NCBI RefSeq assembly: GCF_016545825.1
Contig: NC_052617.1
Span: forward strand, 2,986,001-3,050,000
Reading direction: 5' to 3'
Source: Eucalyptus grandis
Taxonomy: Eukaryota > Streptophyta > Magnoliopsida > Myrtales > Myrtaceae
Length of the DNA: 64,000 nt
Below the pieces are notes generated by a model, which saw only the letters and a program-made list of their open reading frames with translations, was not told the origin of the DNA and ran no database searches. A program made the translations under genes and the position numbers. Of the stretch, positions 25,331 through 39,490 are shown one piece after another (position 1 is the first letter of the stretch; the number at the start of each line of letters is the position of its first letter).

Positions 25331-25799
25331 TACCTTCTCGAGAAAATAAGTAATTCTAGAATTACTAGATTCGATAGGTTGCTGCCTCGAAAAGTGGCTT
25401 CACCAAGAAGTCAGGTGGCGCGCACTGATCACGTGCGGTGCAGAGCGGATGTGGAGAGTTCATTTCTCCCGAACCGTGACTCCAACTCGATATCCTGTAA
25501 ACTCACGGAGATGTGGGGAATAAAAATATCGTTGGATTTTGGCCAAATTGTCGCCGGTGAAGCAAAATCCTAAATAGATCAATGAATTTGACTTTTAAAA
25601 CAAAAATCCCAAATTCGTGAGAAATAGAGATTTCTCGCGTGGCTGGGCTGGACCTTTCGATGGGCTGCAATCCTTCGTCGTCGCTCTTCATCTGTCTCTC
25701 TCTTCTCGCCCCTTCTCTCTCTATCCCGAGTCTCCCTCCGTGCTGTGCTTTCAGAGAGATTTTTTCTTTTTGGTTCTCGTCAATCAGGGAAGCGTTGAA

Positions 25800-25860
25800 A
25801 TGGCAGCTCGAGGGTCGTCGGTGCTCACCAAGGCCACGACGTTGCTTCTCTCTCTGAGTG
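25800..25860 (+). pseudogene. Isolated first exon of an unidentified gene
   Basis: After a CT-rich 5' UTR-like stretch (25640-25799) an ATG opens M-A-A-R-G-S-S-V-L-T-K-A-T-T with a hydrophobic L-L-L-S-L-S tail, then a consensus-like donor GTAAAATG. No continuation is recognised to 26450. The same segment, without its ATG, recurs at 1960-2075. The product is not recognised; it could be an N-terminal signal anchor. Confidence 0.35.
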
Positions 25861-26447
25861 GTAAAATGATAATCGAAGAAAAGGGCAAAGTTGAAAAAAT
25901 AAATCACAAGCATCGCTTGCATAATGCATCGAGTTGACAAAAGCCGGTTTTGACTTGCGGTTCATTGTTCACTTCTCTGGTCACGTAAATTGCTATCTCG
26001 TTGACGTCTCCTCTAATTATTGACCTGACGTATATTCAAGATTTAAAAATACAGCTTATGCCGCTATCTAAATTAGTTCCACTCTAAAGATATATGTTCT
26101 TAATAAATAGAGTATTGCTTACTAAAGCATACTCATTTTATCCGAGTAATTCCATTGAGTGCATTCAAAAAGTTTCATCAAACAAATGAATTTACTTAGT
26201 TTGAGAAATATAGAGAAATTTTAAGAGTTTATAGCTAAGTTATAACACAATATAATGGATTTATTTATTTTAAGAATAAGGAAATTGAATCAAATAAAAA
26301 ACATATTGCTTTATTAAATCATGCATTTATCTAACAATCTAATCTTTTGAAATAGTTGGTCTTTGATCCCAAAAATCTCATAATTTCATAGGATAAAGAA
26401 ATTGCATAAATTGTGCCCTCGATTTCACTTTAAGATGAATTATCTAT

Positions 26448-26457
26448 AAAATTCAAT
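26448..26457. repeat. Target-site duplication, left (AAAATTCAAT)
   Basis: Perfect 10-bp match with 27239-27248, bracketing the element between them. A 9-11 bp duplication is characteristic of Mutator-like elements. Confidence 0.85.
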
Positions 26458-27238
26458 GGGCCAATTCCAAAAAAAAGCATGAACTTTAGGTGTTGTCCCA
26501 AATATAGCCCGAACTTTATTTTGTCTAAAAAAAAGCATGAACTTTAGGGGTTGTCTCAAATCTGGCCCGAACTTTATTTTGTCTAAAAAAAAAGTACGAA
26601 CTTTAGGTATTGTCCCAAATCTGGCCCAAACTTTATTTGAGACAAAATAAAGTAATTCTATTATAAATAGGCTTCACATCTATATTTAACTACAAGATGC
26701 ACACGCTTTTAATAGCTCGCTTTAAGGCAATGTAATCTTCTGCTTTCAACCTAGCTTCTAACATTGCAAACAGTTTGCCAATTGTTAATTGATCTAATGG
26801 CCCTAGCTATGTGCCTCTTCCCCTAGAATTGAAGCTGCTGAATTATTTTTCCCATGAGAATCATCTATAAAGTTCACCTCATTGAAAGAAAGACTTAAAT
26901 TTAACACTTCCTCCAAACACTTTCGAATGCATAATCGTTTTGCTATGTTGGATATTATTGTTGATGTGGAAATGCGATGTCGGATGACTGTGGAATGAGG
27001 GTTAACGGATGGCAGATTTGGGACATAAGTGAAAATTTGTGCCTTTTTTTAGACAAAATAAATTTCGGGCCAGATTTGGGATAATACTTAAAGTCCGTGC
27101 TTTTTTTTTTTAGACAAAATAAAGTTCGGGCCAGATTTGAGATAACACCTAAAGTTCGTGCTTTTTTTTAAACAAAATAAAGTTCGGGCCAGATTTGGAA
27201 AAACACCTAAAGTTGGTGCTTTTTTATGGAATTAGCCC
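26458..27238. mobile_element. Mutator-like MITE with subterminal tandem repeats, 781 bp
   Basis: It begins GGGCCAATTCCAAAAAAAAG and ends with the reverse complement of GGGCTAATTCCATAAAAAAG, inside a perfect 10-bp target duplication. Each arm holds three to four tandem units of about 58 bp built from an A-run, GAACTTTAGGTGTTGTCCC, AAATCTGGCCCGAAC and TTTATTTTGTCT. The core (26650-27005) is AT-rich with no transposase frame. It is therefore non-autonomous and would need a MULE transposase in trans. Confidence 0.88.
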
Positions 27239-27248
27239 AAAATTCAAT
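27239..27248. repeat. Target-site duplication, right (AAAATTCAAT)
   Basis: Perfect partner of 26448-26457. Confidence 0.85.
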
Positions 27249-27763
27249 CTCCTTTTCATAGGTGGATGCGCTGTTCATCTTTTTTCTTTTTTTTTTTTGG
27301 TTGGAATATTTTGCTGTGTCAGGTAAAAATCAAGAAAGAAGAAAAGAAAAGAAAATTAGAATATGTTTAGACTAAACCACCGAAATTGGAAACAACGAAA
27401 GAAGAATTTAGGAGAGAAGCCACGTATTCCCTTATCTGTCCAATCCCCATTTATTTCAAGTAATACAGAAAGCGTTGATAGTTGGAAGAGCTAAGATAAG
27501 GAAGATTGCATGGATAAAGGAGAGTTGAGCGAATAGTCAAATTTGTACCCCTGACATGCATAGAGCATCATGCAAGTTGAAAACATACAACATTGGCAAA
27601 ATGCTTTTCGCTATGTTATTCAGAAGAGCTTCTCAAACCACTGGCTTCTTTCTTGGGGTAATGGTGTTTTAACTTTATTGTCACAATGGGGATGTTTGAT
27701 GTAGCAAAGTCCTATGAAGAAGGCACTGTGAAAGTCCTGGATAGTCGAGGAAAAGATTGTGCT

Positions 27764-29867
<2,104 letters not shown>

Positions 29868-30841
29868 CGTTGTGGGTGTAATTATGTGTGTGTGAGTGTG
29901 GATGTGTGTGATGAGCGCCAAGCAAGAGAGTTATATAGCTCTAAGTTTTTTTGTTAGTTTCTATACTAGTATTATAGGTGGTTGATTCTTTTTGGAACGT
30001 CAGATGAAGATTACCATGTAGAAAATGCATCAACTTTGGTACAAGTCCAATTAAATAATAAGATTATGCCGATTTGTACAGTGTAACAGATGCTGTATCG
30101 AAAAATTGTGGTTGAGATAAAACAAAGAGCGTAAGATTTACCTATAGAGGAACATATCTAACCTATAAAGGAACATGTTTTATCCCAACTGTATTCGGCA
30201 GAAGGGAAATTTTAGGACCAGCGTAGATGGAGATATAAAGGATGTGACCTCTTGTTTGGTTTCAACTACGGAGTTGAGCCCGGATGTGTATTATTGTGTA
30301 TCTGTTTCAGTCACCATCGTAACTCAACCGAAGGGTAACAAATTATAGTTTTGGGAAATGTGAATCCAGCAAAATGGAATCGTCCATCAAGAGCAACACT
30401 GACTATAAATATGTCGCGCAAGATCCAATAAAACTTGTAGAATGACAAATGGATTATAGTTGTTGGAATTTGAAGGCCTGAATATCAGGTTCTAGACCGT
30501 GACTCTAATTATTTTCAGCAAAAGCTGAAAGAGTATAACTTCTCTGCACAACAACTCTTTAAGTGTCTGATTCTGTACACCAAAACGTGGCCTTATGTCA
30601 TGTTTGGTTGGATTTGGACCTTTGCTTGGTTGCAAAGATTTTGAGTGGATGGAATTGAATGCCCTTCCAACAATGGGAGAAATTTATCTTACTCTAAGAA
30701 ACACCATAATTTTGGATGTTGCACGTTTTCCACGCTTGCTGGTTCAAGACTTGGGAAATTTTTCTTCAGCTTTTCTACTATTGCCAATCAATTCTAACTT
30801 CTATTCTCTGCTTCATCAAACATAGAGATGGAGCAAACTCT
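29868..30841. other. Upstream flank of P450 copy 3, up to the assembly gap
   Basis: Shares blocks with the flanks at 7044-7890 and 11784-12590. TATA-like TATATAACTC (reverse of 29931-29940) lies about 70 bp upstream of the ATG. No other gene is seen. Confidence 0.5.
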
Positions 30842-30941
30842 NNNNNNNNNNNNNNNNNNNNNNNNNNNNNNNNNNNNNNNNNNNNNNNNNNNNNNNNNNN
30901 NNNNNNNNNNNNNNNNNNNNNNNNNNNNNNNNNNNNNNNNN
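30842..30941. other. Assembly gap, 100 N
   Basis: Exactly 100 N, a conventional placeholder for a gap of unknown size. It separates the decayed CYP85-clan block from the CYP81 tandem array, so the relative order across it is inferred by scaffolding. Confidence 1.
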
Positions 30942-31849
30942 GGCGCTAGGTCTGAATTTTAATAGAGAAGTTAGGCTTTAAATGAGGAAAGTTAACAGAA
31001 ATGTCAACTCATCGAATACTTGACCGTGGAGAAATGAGGTAACCCAAAAAAAAAAAAAAAATCCCTCTAAAACTTTAGAGAAATGATTACGTGACAATCT
31101 TTAATCTGCGAATAATAGATTATTTTGAATCATAAAAAATCAAATAACAAATAACTATAAATTATTGTTGAGTCTACTCATTCAAGAATTTATGAGTCAC
31201 AATAAACTGTTTTTCTCATAATAGTCTAAAAACTATTTACCCAAAATTTTAATTCACCTAATAAAAAGTCTAATTTATTAAATATTGGACCGCCTCAATT
31301 TTAAAAATTTAAAATTTAATCATGTGATAACGAAATTCATAATAACATTACAACTCGATTAGAAGTTGCAAGAGTCCTACTGCATTTTGCTCAATCAAAT
31401 GTAAACATATAAATGCTTTTGTTTTGCAAAAACTAAATGATTTGAAAAATATTTTCCATAAAAAATTAATCACTTGAATCACTTAAAAAAAATGAATAAC
31501 GAAAAATATTTGCATTATTCACAAAAATATTTAGACATAAATTATTATTAATAACGAAAATATTTATTATTGATGAATTTATTTCAAGCAATTCAAATAA
31601 TTATTTTCAAAAAATATTTTCCAAATTAAATATATCTCAAGAAAAACGAAATTGTATAATCAATCATATTTATGTTTGATCAAAAAAAAATTAATCATAT
31701 TATGCTAGGAGTTTGTTGTATGTTATAAATTCTTAAAGTGACCCCATAAAAAATTTATAATTATCTATTATTTGTTTTTTTGTTATCTAGAATAGACTGT
31801 TATTCTTATATTAAATTATACACTATCATCTTATCGTTTCTCTCTATGT

Positions 31850-32330
31850 TTCAACCACTAGTTGCCCAAAGGATAAGTTCACACCTATGAATGGCAACGA
31901 ACAGTTCCGTCCTTCGCACTCCTTTCGGAATGTGAAGATTGATGGACCGAACATTGGCAACTCATCATATGAAAAGCAAAACGACAAGGTCGAAGGCCAT
32001 GGTTCTCTTCGCCCTGTGGCCCTTTTGATTGTGGAAGAAACCAAATGGAAATTGACATGGCTTATCCTTACAAGCGATCGGATACCAATTTCGGCGGTAC
32101 TCCAGCCTGGAAGCACACTTCTTTATCACCTCTGGATTGTAATCCTATAATCACAAGATCGTGCGGTCGTAATTAAGCTCGAAAATATCGCAACGTGTAA
32201 TGATATTGTTTTATGAAGTCACGACATGTTGCGGGTCCGAGTTCCATGTCGTAACCCGTCGTCAATGCTGAAGGTGTAAGACCGGGCACTCAAGCCCTGC
32301 TGTTCGGCATGAGGTGCCCCAAAATCCCAC
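31850..32330. other. Conserved block of unknown nature (also about 41960-42450 and 49570-50036 plus 51910-51960)
   Basis: A stretch with higher GC than its surroundings, kept in all three units. It includes GTGAAGATTGATGG, CGAACATTGGCAA, GATTGTGGAAGAAACC and GGCCGGGCACTCAAGCC-like strings. Its plus frame in unit A is open for about 90 codons, but units B and C are shifted by indels, so it is not a shared coding sequence now. It may be a gene relic carried by the duplication. I do not recognise a family. Confidence 0.4.
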
Positions 32331-32607
32331 TAAACTCAATCCTGGTTCTATCTTAGGGCCCGACACCTAAATTCTGGCGAATTTCGATGGAAAACCCACC
32401 CATCCCCCGTCCCCTGACAATATTCTAGCAAAAATTTTCTAGCCTAAAGCAATGTGTCATCATGTGGAAATTAGGGCACCTTTGATTTAAAACACGTCTT
32501 TATGCCGTCGAAATAAAGATATGGACTTTTTTAAATAGTCTTGATGTTATCCAGCTACAAATAGATAATTCGATTCCATGTCCAAAAGGAAAAACCTTAA
32601 TTAGACT

Positions 32608-32713
32608 AGACCCAACCCTATGTCACTTATCTGGGAGATTGTACAATGATTAAATCAAATAGACCCAACCCTATGTCATTTATCCTGGAGATTGTACAAT
32701 GATTAAATCAAAC
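32608..32713. repeat. 53-bp tandem duplication, unit A only
   Basis: AGACCCAACCCTATGTCA... at 32608-32660 is repeated at 32661-32713 with a few changes. Units B and C have a single copy (near 42730 and 52245). Confidence 0.85.
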
Positions 32714-34518
32714 TTGAGGCTGGAAAATTGATAATGGACCTAATTAGGAATCCAATGACCACTAGTAGAAAAAATTGTCAAAAAATTATAAATATATATT
32801 ACACTTTGACGATTCAATCTTAAATCTTTCAATTATGTATATTGAGTTTTAAATATTTTCACATTTTACCAATTGAATTCATTTGACCAAATATTAACCG
32901 AAAATCACTAATCTAGACACAAGTAGTGCCACGAAGGACAATCGATACTAATGTGGACCATATTATTATTTTTATTTTTTTTTTTCTTTTTCTTTCTTTC
33001 TACTAACAAGGGTTGGTTGGCAACCCTTGGGGGAAAAAGGAAATTAAAGATAAGAAAAAGAAGAAATTTATATAATTAATTATAAACATTGTCCCCGTCA
33101 GCGTTGTCTTGCCACATAGGACCATATGCGTCAACATCAGAGATTTCCAACTAAAATTTGCTATATGGACTCAACACAAAATGCGAAAAAATTTAGGACT
33201 CAATTCATAAAATTAAAATGTTTTGAATTAAATTGGATAAAGTACACTAGGTTTAAGATTTTTTAGACTATTTCCACACTACTAGCAGGCCTAAGTAACA
33301 AAGGCCCAAAGAGGCCCTTTTGGGCGGGCTTTTGCAAAGCCAATTAGTTATTAAACTTTGCCCAATCCGGTTCGGCCCGATAATTTTGTACATAGATTTT
33401 TTGTCACAACGGGCCTAGGCAACAAAATATGCCTGATTCACAAGCTTTTTTGAGCTCATTGATGTCATCTAATTGAAAGACAAAATATTTTGTTAATTAA
33501 TTAATTAACAAGTGCAACAAGTGCATTTGTTAACAAACTCATCAGAAAAATGATAAAAATTTAGGCAAAAAAGTTTAATCTTTCAAAACCGGCTATAAGA
33601 GAAAGTGGCTATGAAGCGATCACGTGCATCCTTTGAGACAATGTACACGCCCAAATAAGTCAACCCATAACAGTGATCTGGTCACTCATGTCATCTCAAC
33701 AAATGTCCATTCATACATTCGCTTGCCACCTAATTCATCATTGTTACCACATGTCATTACACACCATGTCATCATATATGCCATGTCATACTTTCTATTC
33801 ACATCCATTTTTCAAAACATACACCAAACACAATTATGCTGAGGCGCGACTTGATGTGAACCTTTCACTTGATAATATCACCAAAAATTATAATCGCATC
33901 TCATATTTTTAGAAAACTAGTTGATAAATGCATGTTGAAACTAGATTGAAATACATAGATTATGCAGGGATGTTAACCGTTCCCTACATGTATCACAGAA
34001 TTTGGACATAGCATTCCCTAATTAAGTTATTGTTTGATTAGATTGATCGTTTATGAACATGGACCAACCAAAGCAAGTTAAGTAGAGAAAGAACTTCTTA
34101 AAGTTGAAAGTTGTGCAAGAACATTAACAATCATGCATTCACGTATTTTGAACACAGCCCCTAATGGCTGTCTCTAGTGAGTTTTTTCAGGTAAAAAAGT
34201 CTAACTTCATTAATTGAAAAACTTACCTTCCAAAAATACCAAAAGTCGAAAGCAAGTCCCAATTTGCTTCGGGCTTTCAGCGTTGTCAAGATTAATTTTT
34301 TTCCAAAGTGGTTTTCACAATAATTTACCAAATATCACAATTTTTATCGAATGGATTTTAGAGCTCAAAACTCCTTGGAAAGCTAAATCGAATGTAGTCT
34401 TTAACTTATTTTCATAGGGCTAGTGTAAAATAAAAACATCCAGAAAGATTACTCCACTTCATATTGTTCCATGTTGCTTCCTAACCTTACGCGTACTGTA
34501 GGTTTTTGGTGTCTCTAG

Positions 34519-37500
34519 CTAGCATTTCTTCATCGTTTCTTCACGAATGTGATCATCTCCACTGGCCAGGAAGGGCGTGATGATTTCACGCGGCTTGCAC
34601 AAGGCCTGCAAAGGCTCCGCCGGCGGTGCAGTGAGGCCGTTGCCCTCCGTCATGTCGATCTCCTCCAAGCCAACTCTCCGCCACTCGAAGCACTGGAGCA
34701 ATGCTCCTAACGCTAACCCCACCACTCTCCTCCCAAGAGCAGCCCCAGGACATGCTCGCCTTCCCGCACCGAAGGGAATCATTTTGAACCCTTCATTACT
34801 CTCTTGGCCGCCGTCAAATCTCTCCGGCATGAAACTCTCGGCATCCTTCCATAGCTTGGGGTCCCGGTGAAGGCTCCACGCGTTTACCAGCAGCATCGTA
34901 CCTCGCGGAACGTGGAAGTTACCGATGGTGGTGTCTTCCGAGGATTCATGTGGTAGAAGAAGAGGAGCTGATGGATACAACCTCATCGTCTCGCTAACGA
35001 CGTTCTGAAGATAGCTGAGATTAGCGAGGTCGGATTCTTCAAGGAGGCGGTCATGTCCAACTTTGGATTCTATTTCGTCGCAAGCCCTTCGCATTGCTTC
35101 GGAGTGGTTGAGGAGAAGTATCATTGCCCATTCTATCGCGGTGGCCGTGGTGTCGCCTCCACCAACCAGCATTGCCTGCACAATTCACAGGATTAATTTA
35201 CCTAAAGTGGGTCTTCATGTTATAGCAAAAGAGAACTGCTAGCTTTACTAAAAATACTTTCATCTGATACACTGACAGCAAAATAAAATCATTAAATATT
35301 CAAATACTCTAATAAGTATACACTTTTCAGTTTTGGCAAATGTTTTAATTAAGAGTTTAGAGTCTTATCTATCTATATAAAAAAAATATTTCACATTGAT
35401 AAGACGTTATATAGATTCATAACAAAACTAGTTTACTGATATTAGTTATTAAATATAATCCTTTTTTTAAGTGCTACTTAAATTTTAACACGTCATTTAG
35501 TAAACGAGCTCCTTATACTGGTATTAGTACATTTGGCATTGTGCACGACAAAATACATCGAACCAAATGTCATGCGCCACTCAACTTAAATTCCTATCTT
35601 GGACTTAAACCACACATTTGAATGGCTAGTTTTAGTTCTCTATCCTTGATAAGATAAGAATGTAAGGACTGCTGGTAGCCCTTTCTTCTCTTCTGAGGTT
35701 TGATATATGTTGGATGTTGGGTGCGTTTAGGAAGTCTTTTGGAGAAAGTTTTTAGGAAAATGCAAAGACCTTTGAGTTAAAGGTATCTTTCAAAATGCAA
35801 AGTGTGTTTAGTGAATTGTAGTTTGAAAGCCCATTTGAAGTACCTTTGAGCAAAATGGTGTTTGGGGGAATTATTTTTGCAAAGGGCTTTGGTGATAAAA
35901 AAAAATTATCAAAAGAAAAATTTAAAAAAAAAAATTGACCGGCAAGGCAGGGGGCCGCCAGCGGCCTCAGGCAGCCCGGAAACGACCGGTGAGGGCCGCC
36001 TAGGGTCAGGCGACCTCTGGCTAGGGTCGCCTGGGGTCGGGCAATCCCTGGTGGCCCTTCACAGAGGTCACCCAACCCATCTGGGTCGACCGGAGGTCGA
36101 GCGACCTCACGGCGACCAGCGCAACCTAGATCTAGGTCACCAGAGGTCACACAACCCAGATTTGGGTCACCGGAGGTCGCGCAACCTCGCGACGACCAGT
36201 GCAATCCAGATCTAGTCACCAGAGGTCGCGCGACCTCACGGCGACCAGATCTAGGTCGCGCCTGAGGTCGCACGACCTCGCCACAACCAGATCTAGTCGT
36301 CGGAGGTCGCGCAACCTCGAAGCAACCAGATCTAGATTGCGCCGATCGCCGCAAGGTCGCACGACCTCTAACGACCCAGATCTAGGTCACGCAACCTCCG
36401 GCGACCCAGAGAGCGTGACCTAGAGCTGGGTCACAACGATGCGACTCGCATGCGGTCGCCAAGACTCGCGAGCGGTCACCGCGACCTCGCTGACCTCTAC
36501 CGTGACCTCACCGGCCTCTCGAGCTCATCTCTAATTAGCGGTGTGGCTGGAGAAGGAAGACGATGAATAGTACCTTGGGCATTCCGAGAATGTTGAAAAC
36601 CCAAGGCAACCTAGAACCTAGCTTTGGGCTTTTAGCCTTGCAAATGCTAGCTTCCCCCATAAGCCCCTTCAAAAGTAGTTCCCAAACACCTCCATTTTGG
36701 CCCAAAGGCCTTTATAGGCCCCCAAAGCCCTTTCCAAAGCAGTTCCCAAATGCACCCGTTGACCCTCTTGACTATGTAGCACAAGTGTTTGCCCCAAACG
36801 ATATTTTTTTTTCCGCTGGGCGACCAATTGATGGAGGTTGCCATCACATTCTTAGGTTCTGCTTTTTTCAACAAAAAACCTTTTCAAAAAAACATATTTC
36901 TAGATTTTTCAGAATGCATTACACAGAAATAAATTAATTAAGAAAAACATTTTTCATGAAGAGAAAAAGGTCTTTCAAAGTAAAAAAGTATATATATATA
37001 TATATATATTTCCCTTTTTCAAATAAGAGAAAACATTTTCCTCACTCACTCTTTCTTATCTCACACTCTAGTAGCCCCCACTTCTTTATTTTTTATTTTT
37101 TATTTTTTATTTTTTTTTTTTTTTTATTTTTTATTTTTGCTTTTCTTCTTTCTTGGTCAATTGCTAGCTACCAGCAAAGAAGAATGAGGGGGAAAGAAAA
37201 AAATAAAAGAAAAAAAAAAAAGAAAAAGAAAAAGAAAAAGTAGAAAGAAAATAACAAGTTTAAAATTTTGATTTAAAAAAAATAAATAAGAAAATAAGAA
37301 AATAAAATTTTATTAAAATAAGTGCATAGACGAAAATCAACTTAAATTTTCCACAACAAATGGCATTAAACATTTTCTAATTCATTTTTAAGTTTTAGCC
37401 GCGCACTAAAAGATATTATCATTATTCTCAAAAAAAGACTTCGTGGAAAATATTTTCTAGGACGCCATATTTTTCGCGAGATGAGCGAAATCTTAAAGGA

Positions 37501-39381
37501 TAAGTTACGTCACATAATCATCTTGCGTAGTCAAATAATTTCATGTGATTATAATAAGATTATGAGAAAAGACTATTTGATCAAACAATATCATCTTCAT
37601 GATAGTGACTTTCACCAATATTTTTATATGCACCGTCGACGCATCAGTCCCTCCCACTTGCACCTTTTTTTTTTTTTTGGTAAAGGTAAGAATACTCCCA
37701 CTTGCACCTTCACCTTTTCCTTGCGTGGAAAATATCGGCACTAGCTCCCGAAATTCAACCAAGGTGGGCGCTACGCGATCGGCTTTCTTACGTGATCATC
37801 TTGGTCTTGCCCCACAAAAAGATTCTTTAACTGGTAAAATTTGTCTCGGGTGAAAGCGTTAATCGATTAGTCATTTCGAAGGAACGGACGTGGAAATGCG
37901 AAGATTTTTTTATTTTATTCTGAAGTTGTCTTCTAGCAATCGACCATGGAAAAATTGCATTTCCATAGCCCGCCTCGCGACAGATTTGGACAAGCGAGGA
38001 AATGCGAAGTTACACGCCACTTAATCAGAATCGTATTTCAACGGGTAAAGATCATGTCATAGTTTCGAATAGCAATTAACGATTTAAAATTTTATAAACA
38101 GTTTAGTATATTAGATTGTAGGAGGACACGAGATTTTGAGTTTGAATATACACTTTTCGATAAAATCTAACAATTTAAATTTTTAAAAGGTTGGTAAAAA
38201 AGGTTGCGCCGTCCCTAACTTGCTGGTAAATCAAATATGGTAAATAGAGAGAAACGGGGCTCACCTGAACGAGGCTTTTGACTGTTGTATTGGTGTAGAA
38301 TTCCGGATCCTGCTCTTGGACGTCCAACATCCGATCGATGAAGGTCGTCCTCGATGATCTCGTCCCCTGGACCCCTTTTGAGGACACTGACGCCGCCACC
38401 GACGGCTTGTTCCTTTTCCCGCTGTGCTCGTCGACCAGCTGCTGGAAAAACACGTCCGCCTTCCTCATCACGCTCTTCATCTTCTTCTTCACCCCGTGAA
38501 AATCCGCCCACCACAACGCTGGGATGAAATCCCCGATGTACCCAGCCCTTCCGAAAAGCTGCGAGAACTCTCTCATGATCTCCCTGAACTCCCTCCCTTC
38601 CTCCGACACCTGGTCCGTCCCGAAGTAGCTCTTTCCGGCGATCATACGCATCATCACATTCAGGGTAAGATCTGACAACCTCCACCGCATATCCACCTCC
38701 AGCCATTCCCTATCTTCTGCGGGGGTAAAAAACAGATATAACTTCTCCTCGTGAGTTGTATAGACACAATCAAACTGCAAGATAACTTGTGCCTTTTTTA
38801 GAGGTAGATTCTCCATATGCGGCCGCCAGGTAAATTATGTCTAGGCAATACTTACTCCGGTCTCCGAGACAGCAGTGATCTCGAAACAGTTGCCTCACCA
38901 GGGAAAGAGCCTCTTCCTGCCGGACAGCGGAGTAATCAGCAAGGGGCCTCGCGGAGAACATCTCCACAGCTGTGAAACGGCGGAGGTTGCGCCAGTAGTC
39001 ACCGTAAGGGCTTGAGCCCATGGTGCTGTAGTCGTAGGCGAGGAGCTTGCCCGGCAGCAAGTGGGGCCGGTTGGCGAAGGTGACATCCTTCCCAGTGAAA
39101 CACTCCTCGACGGCCAGCGGCGAGGAGACAACTACGGTTTTGCGCGAGCCAAACCTGAGGAAGAAGACTGGGCCGTGCTGGAGCGAGAGATCATGTAGGG
39201 TTCGGTGGAGGGGCTCCTTGACCAGGTGGAGGTGGCCGATGATAGGGAGGGAAGGAGGGCTCGGTGGCAGGCGGTGGTTGGGATTCGTGCTTTTGTGGAG
39301 GAAGAATCTGTAGAGGAGGAAGAGGAGGGAGAGAGAGATCAGTGCTAGGTTCAGCCATTGATGAGGAGCTTCTTCCTCCAT
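34519..39381 (-). CDS. CYP81-type cytochrome P450, copy A (544 aa, three exons)
   Basis: Exons on the minus strand are 39381-38856, 38716-38265 and 35175-34519; phases join correctly (exon 1 ends phase 1, exon 2 phase 0). M-E-E-E-A-P opens an ER-anchored enzyme with a hydrophobic L-A-L-I-S-L-S-L-L-F-L-L-Y and proline hinge L-P-P-S-P-P-S-L-P. The I-helix is G-G-G-D-T-T-A-T (AGxDT/S class), the K-helix E-T-M-R, then P-E-R-F and heme loop F-G-A-G-R-R-A-C-P-G. CYP81 enzymes hydroxylate flavonoids, lignans, xanthones or indoles; the substrate is not predictable here. An in-frame ATG 81 bases upstream (39462) lies almost on the expected start of transcription (TATA-like ATAAATTATA reversed at 39481-39490), so the 39381 start is preferred. 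A Trp replaces Gly in P-A-L-W-W-A compared with copies B and C. The tail is longer than in B/C (ends E-E-T-M-K-K-C) because of changes before the stop. Intron 2 is 3.1 kb because of a transposon. Confidence 0.85.
35719..36757. mobile_element. Non-autonomous TIR element in intron 2 of CYP81 copy A (1,039 bp)
   Basis: Absent from the same site in units B and C, where GGATGTTGACCC is uninterrupted. Termini are GGGTGCGTTTAGGAA and the reverse complement of GGGTGCATTTGGGAA, flanked by GTT at 35716-35718 and 36758-36760. A 3-bp duplication with GGG...CCC ends resembles PIF/Harbinger elements, although their usual target is TAA or TTA. No transposase frame is present. The core is a GC-rich tandem array. 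Confidence 0.75.
35940..36520. repeat. GC-rich tandem repeat core (GGTCGCGCGACC-type)
   Basis: Imperfect repeats of roughly 60 bp made of CCAGATCTAGGTCACC, GGAGGTCGCGCAACCTC and ACGGCGACCAG strings, many of them self-complementary. Long open frames on both strands come from this low-complexity sequence and are not genes. Confidence 0.75.
36988..37010. repeat. (TA)n microsatellite
   Basis: A TA run followed, to about 37300, by T-rich and A-rich low-complexity DNA (TTTTTA repeats at 37087-37140; AAAAAG runs at 37200-37240), all within intron 2. The same site is shorter in units B (about 45980) and C (about 55935). Confidence 0.8.
37651..37710. mobile_element. Micro-retroposon scrap with 16-bp target duplication, unit A
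   Basis: CTCCCACTTGCACCTT occurs at 37651-37666 and again at 37695-37710. Between them lie 28 bases: twelve T then GGTAAAGGTAAGAATA. Units B and C have one copy of the 16-mer and no insert (about 46614 and 56565). This is the signature of an extremely 5'-truncated poly(A) retroposon inserted in reverse orientation. Confidence 0.75.
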
Positions 39382-39480
39382 TTTCTCAGTGGAAAAGTGT
39401 CGATTGAACTGTCTGTTGAGTTGAAGTTCTTGTATACTACTAGGCGACGAGGAACGCATCAATTTAAAACCATTTAAAGA

Positions 39481-39490
39481 ATAAATTATA
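39481..39490 (-). promoter_or_regulatory. Candidate TATA box of CYP81 copy A
   Basis: TATAATTTAT on the minus strand, about 100 bp upstream of the preferred ATG. It is conserved near 48404 (one change) and 58360 upstream of the other two copies. Inferred from position only. Confidence 0.4.

Noticed and set aside
31850..32330. Possible protein-coding gene in the conserved GC-richer block of each unit
   Set aside because: The frame is open in unit A only; units B and C have shifting indels, and no family is recognised. Kept only as a conserved block.
34577..34870. 97-codon plus frame repeated at 44612 and 54207
   Set aside because: Conserved only because it is the antisense shadow of CYP81 exon 3.
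35752..36354. 200-codon minus frame and overlapping plus frames
   Set aside because: Produced by the GC-rich tandem repeat of the intronic TIR element; low-complexity Arg/Pro-rich product.
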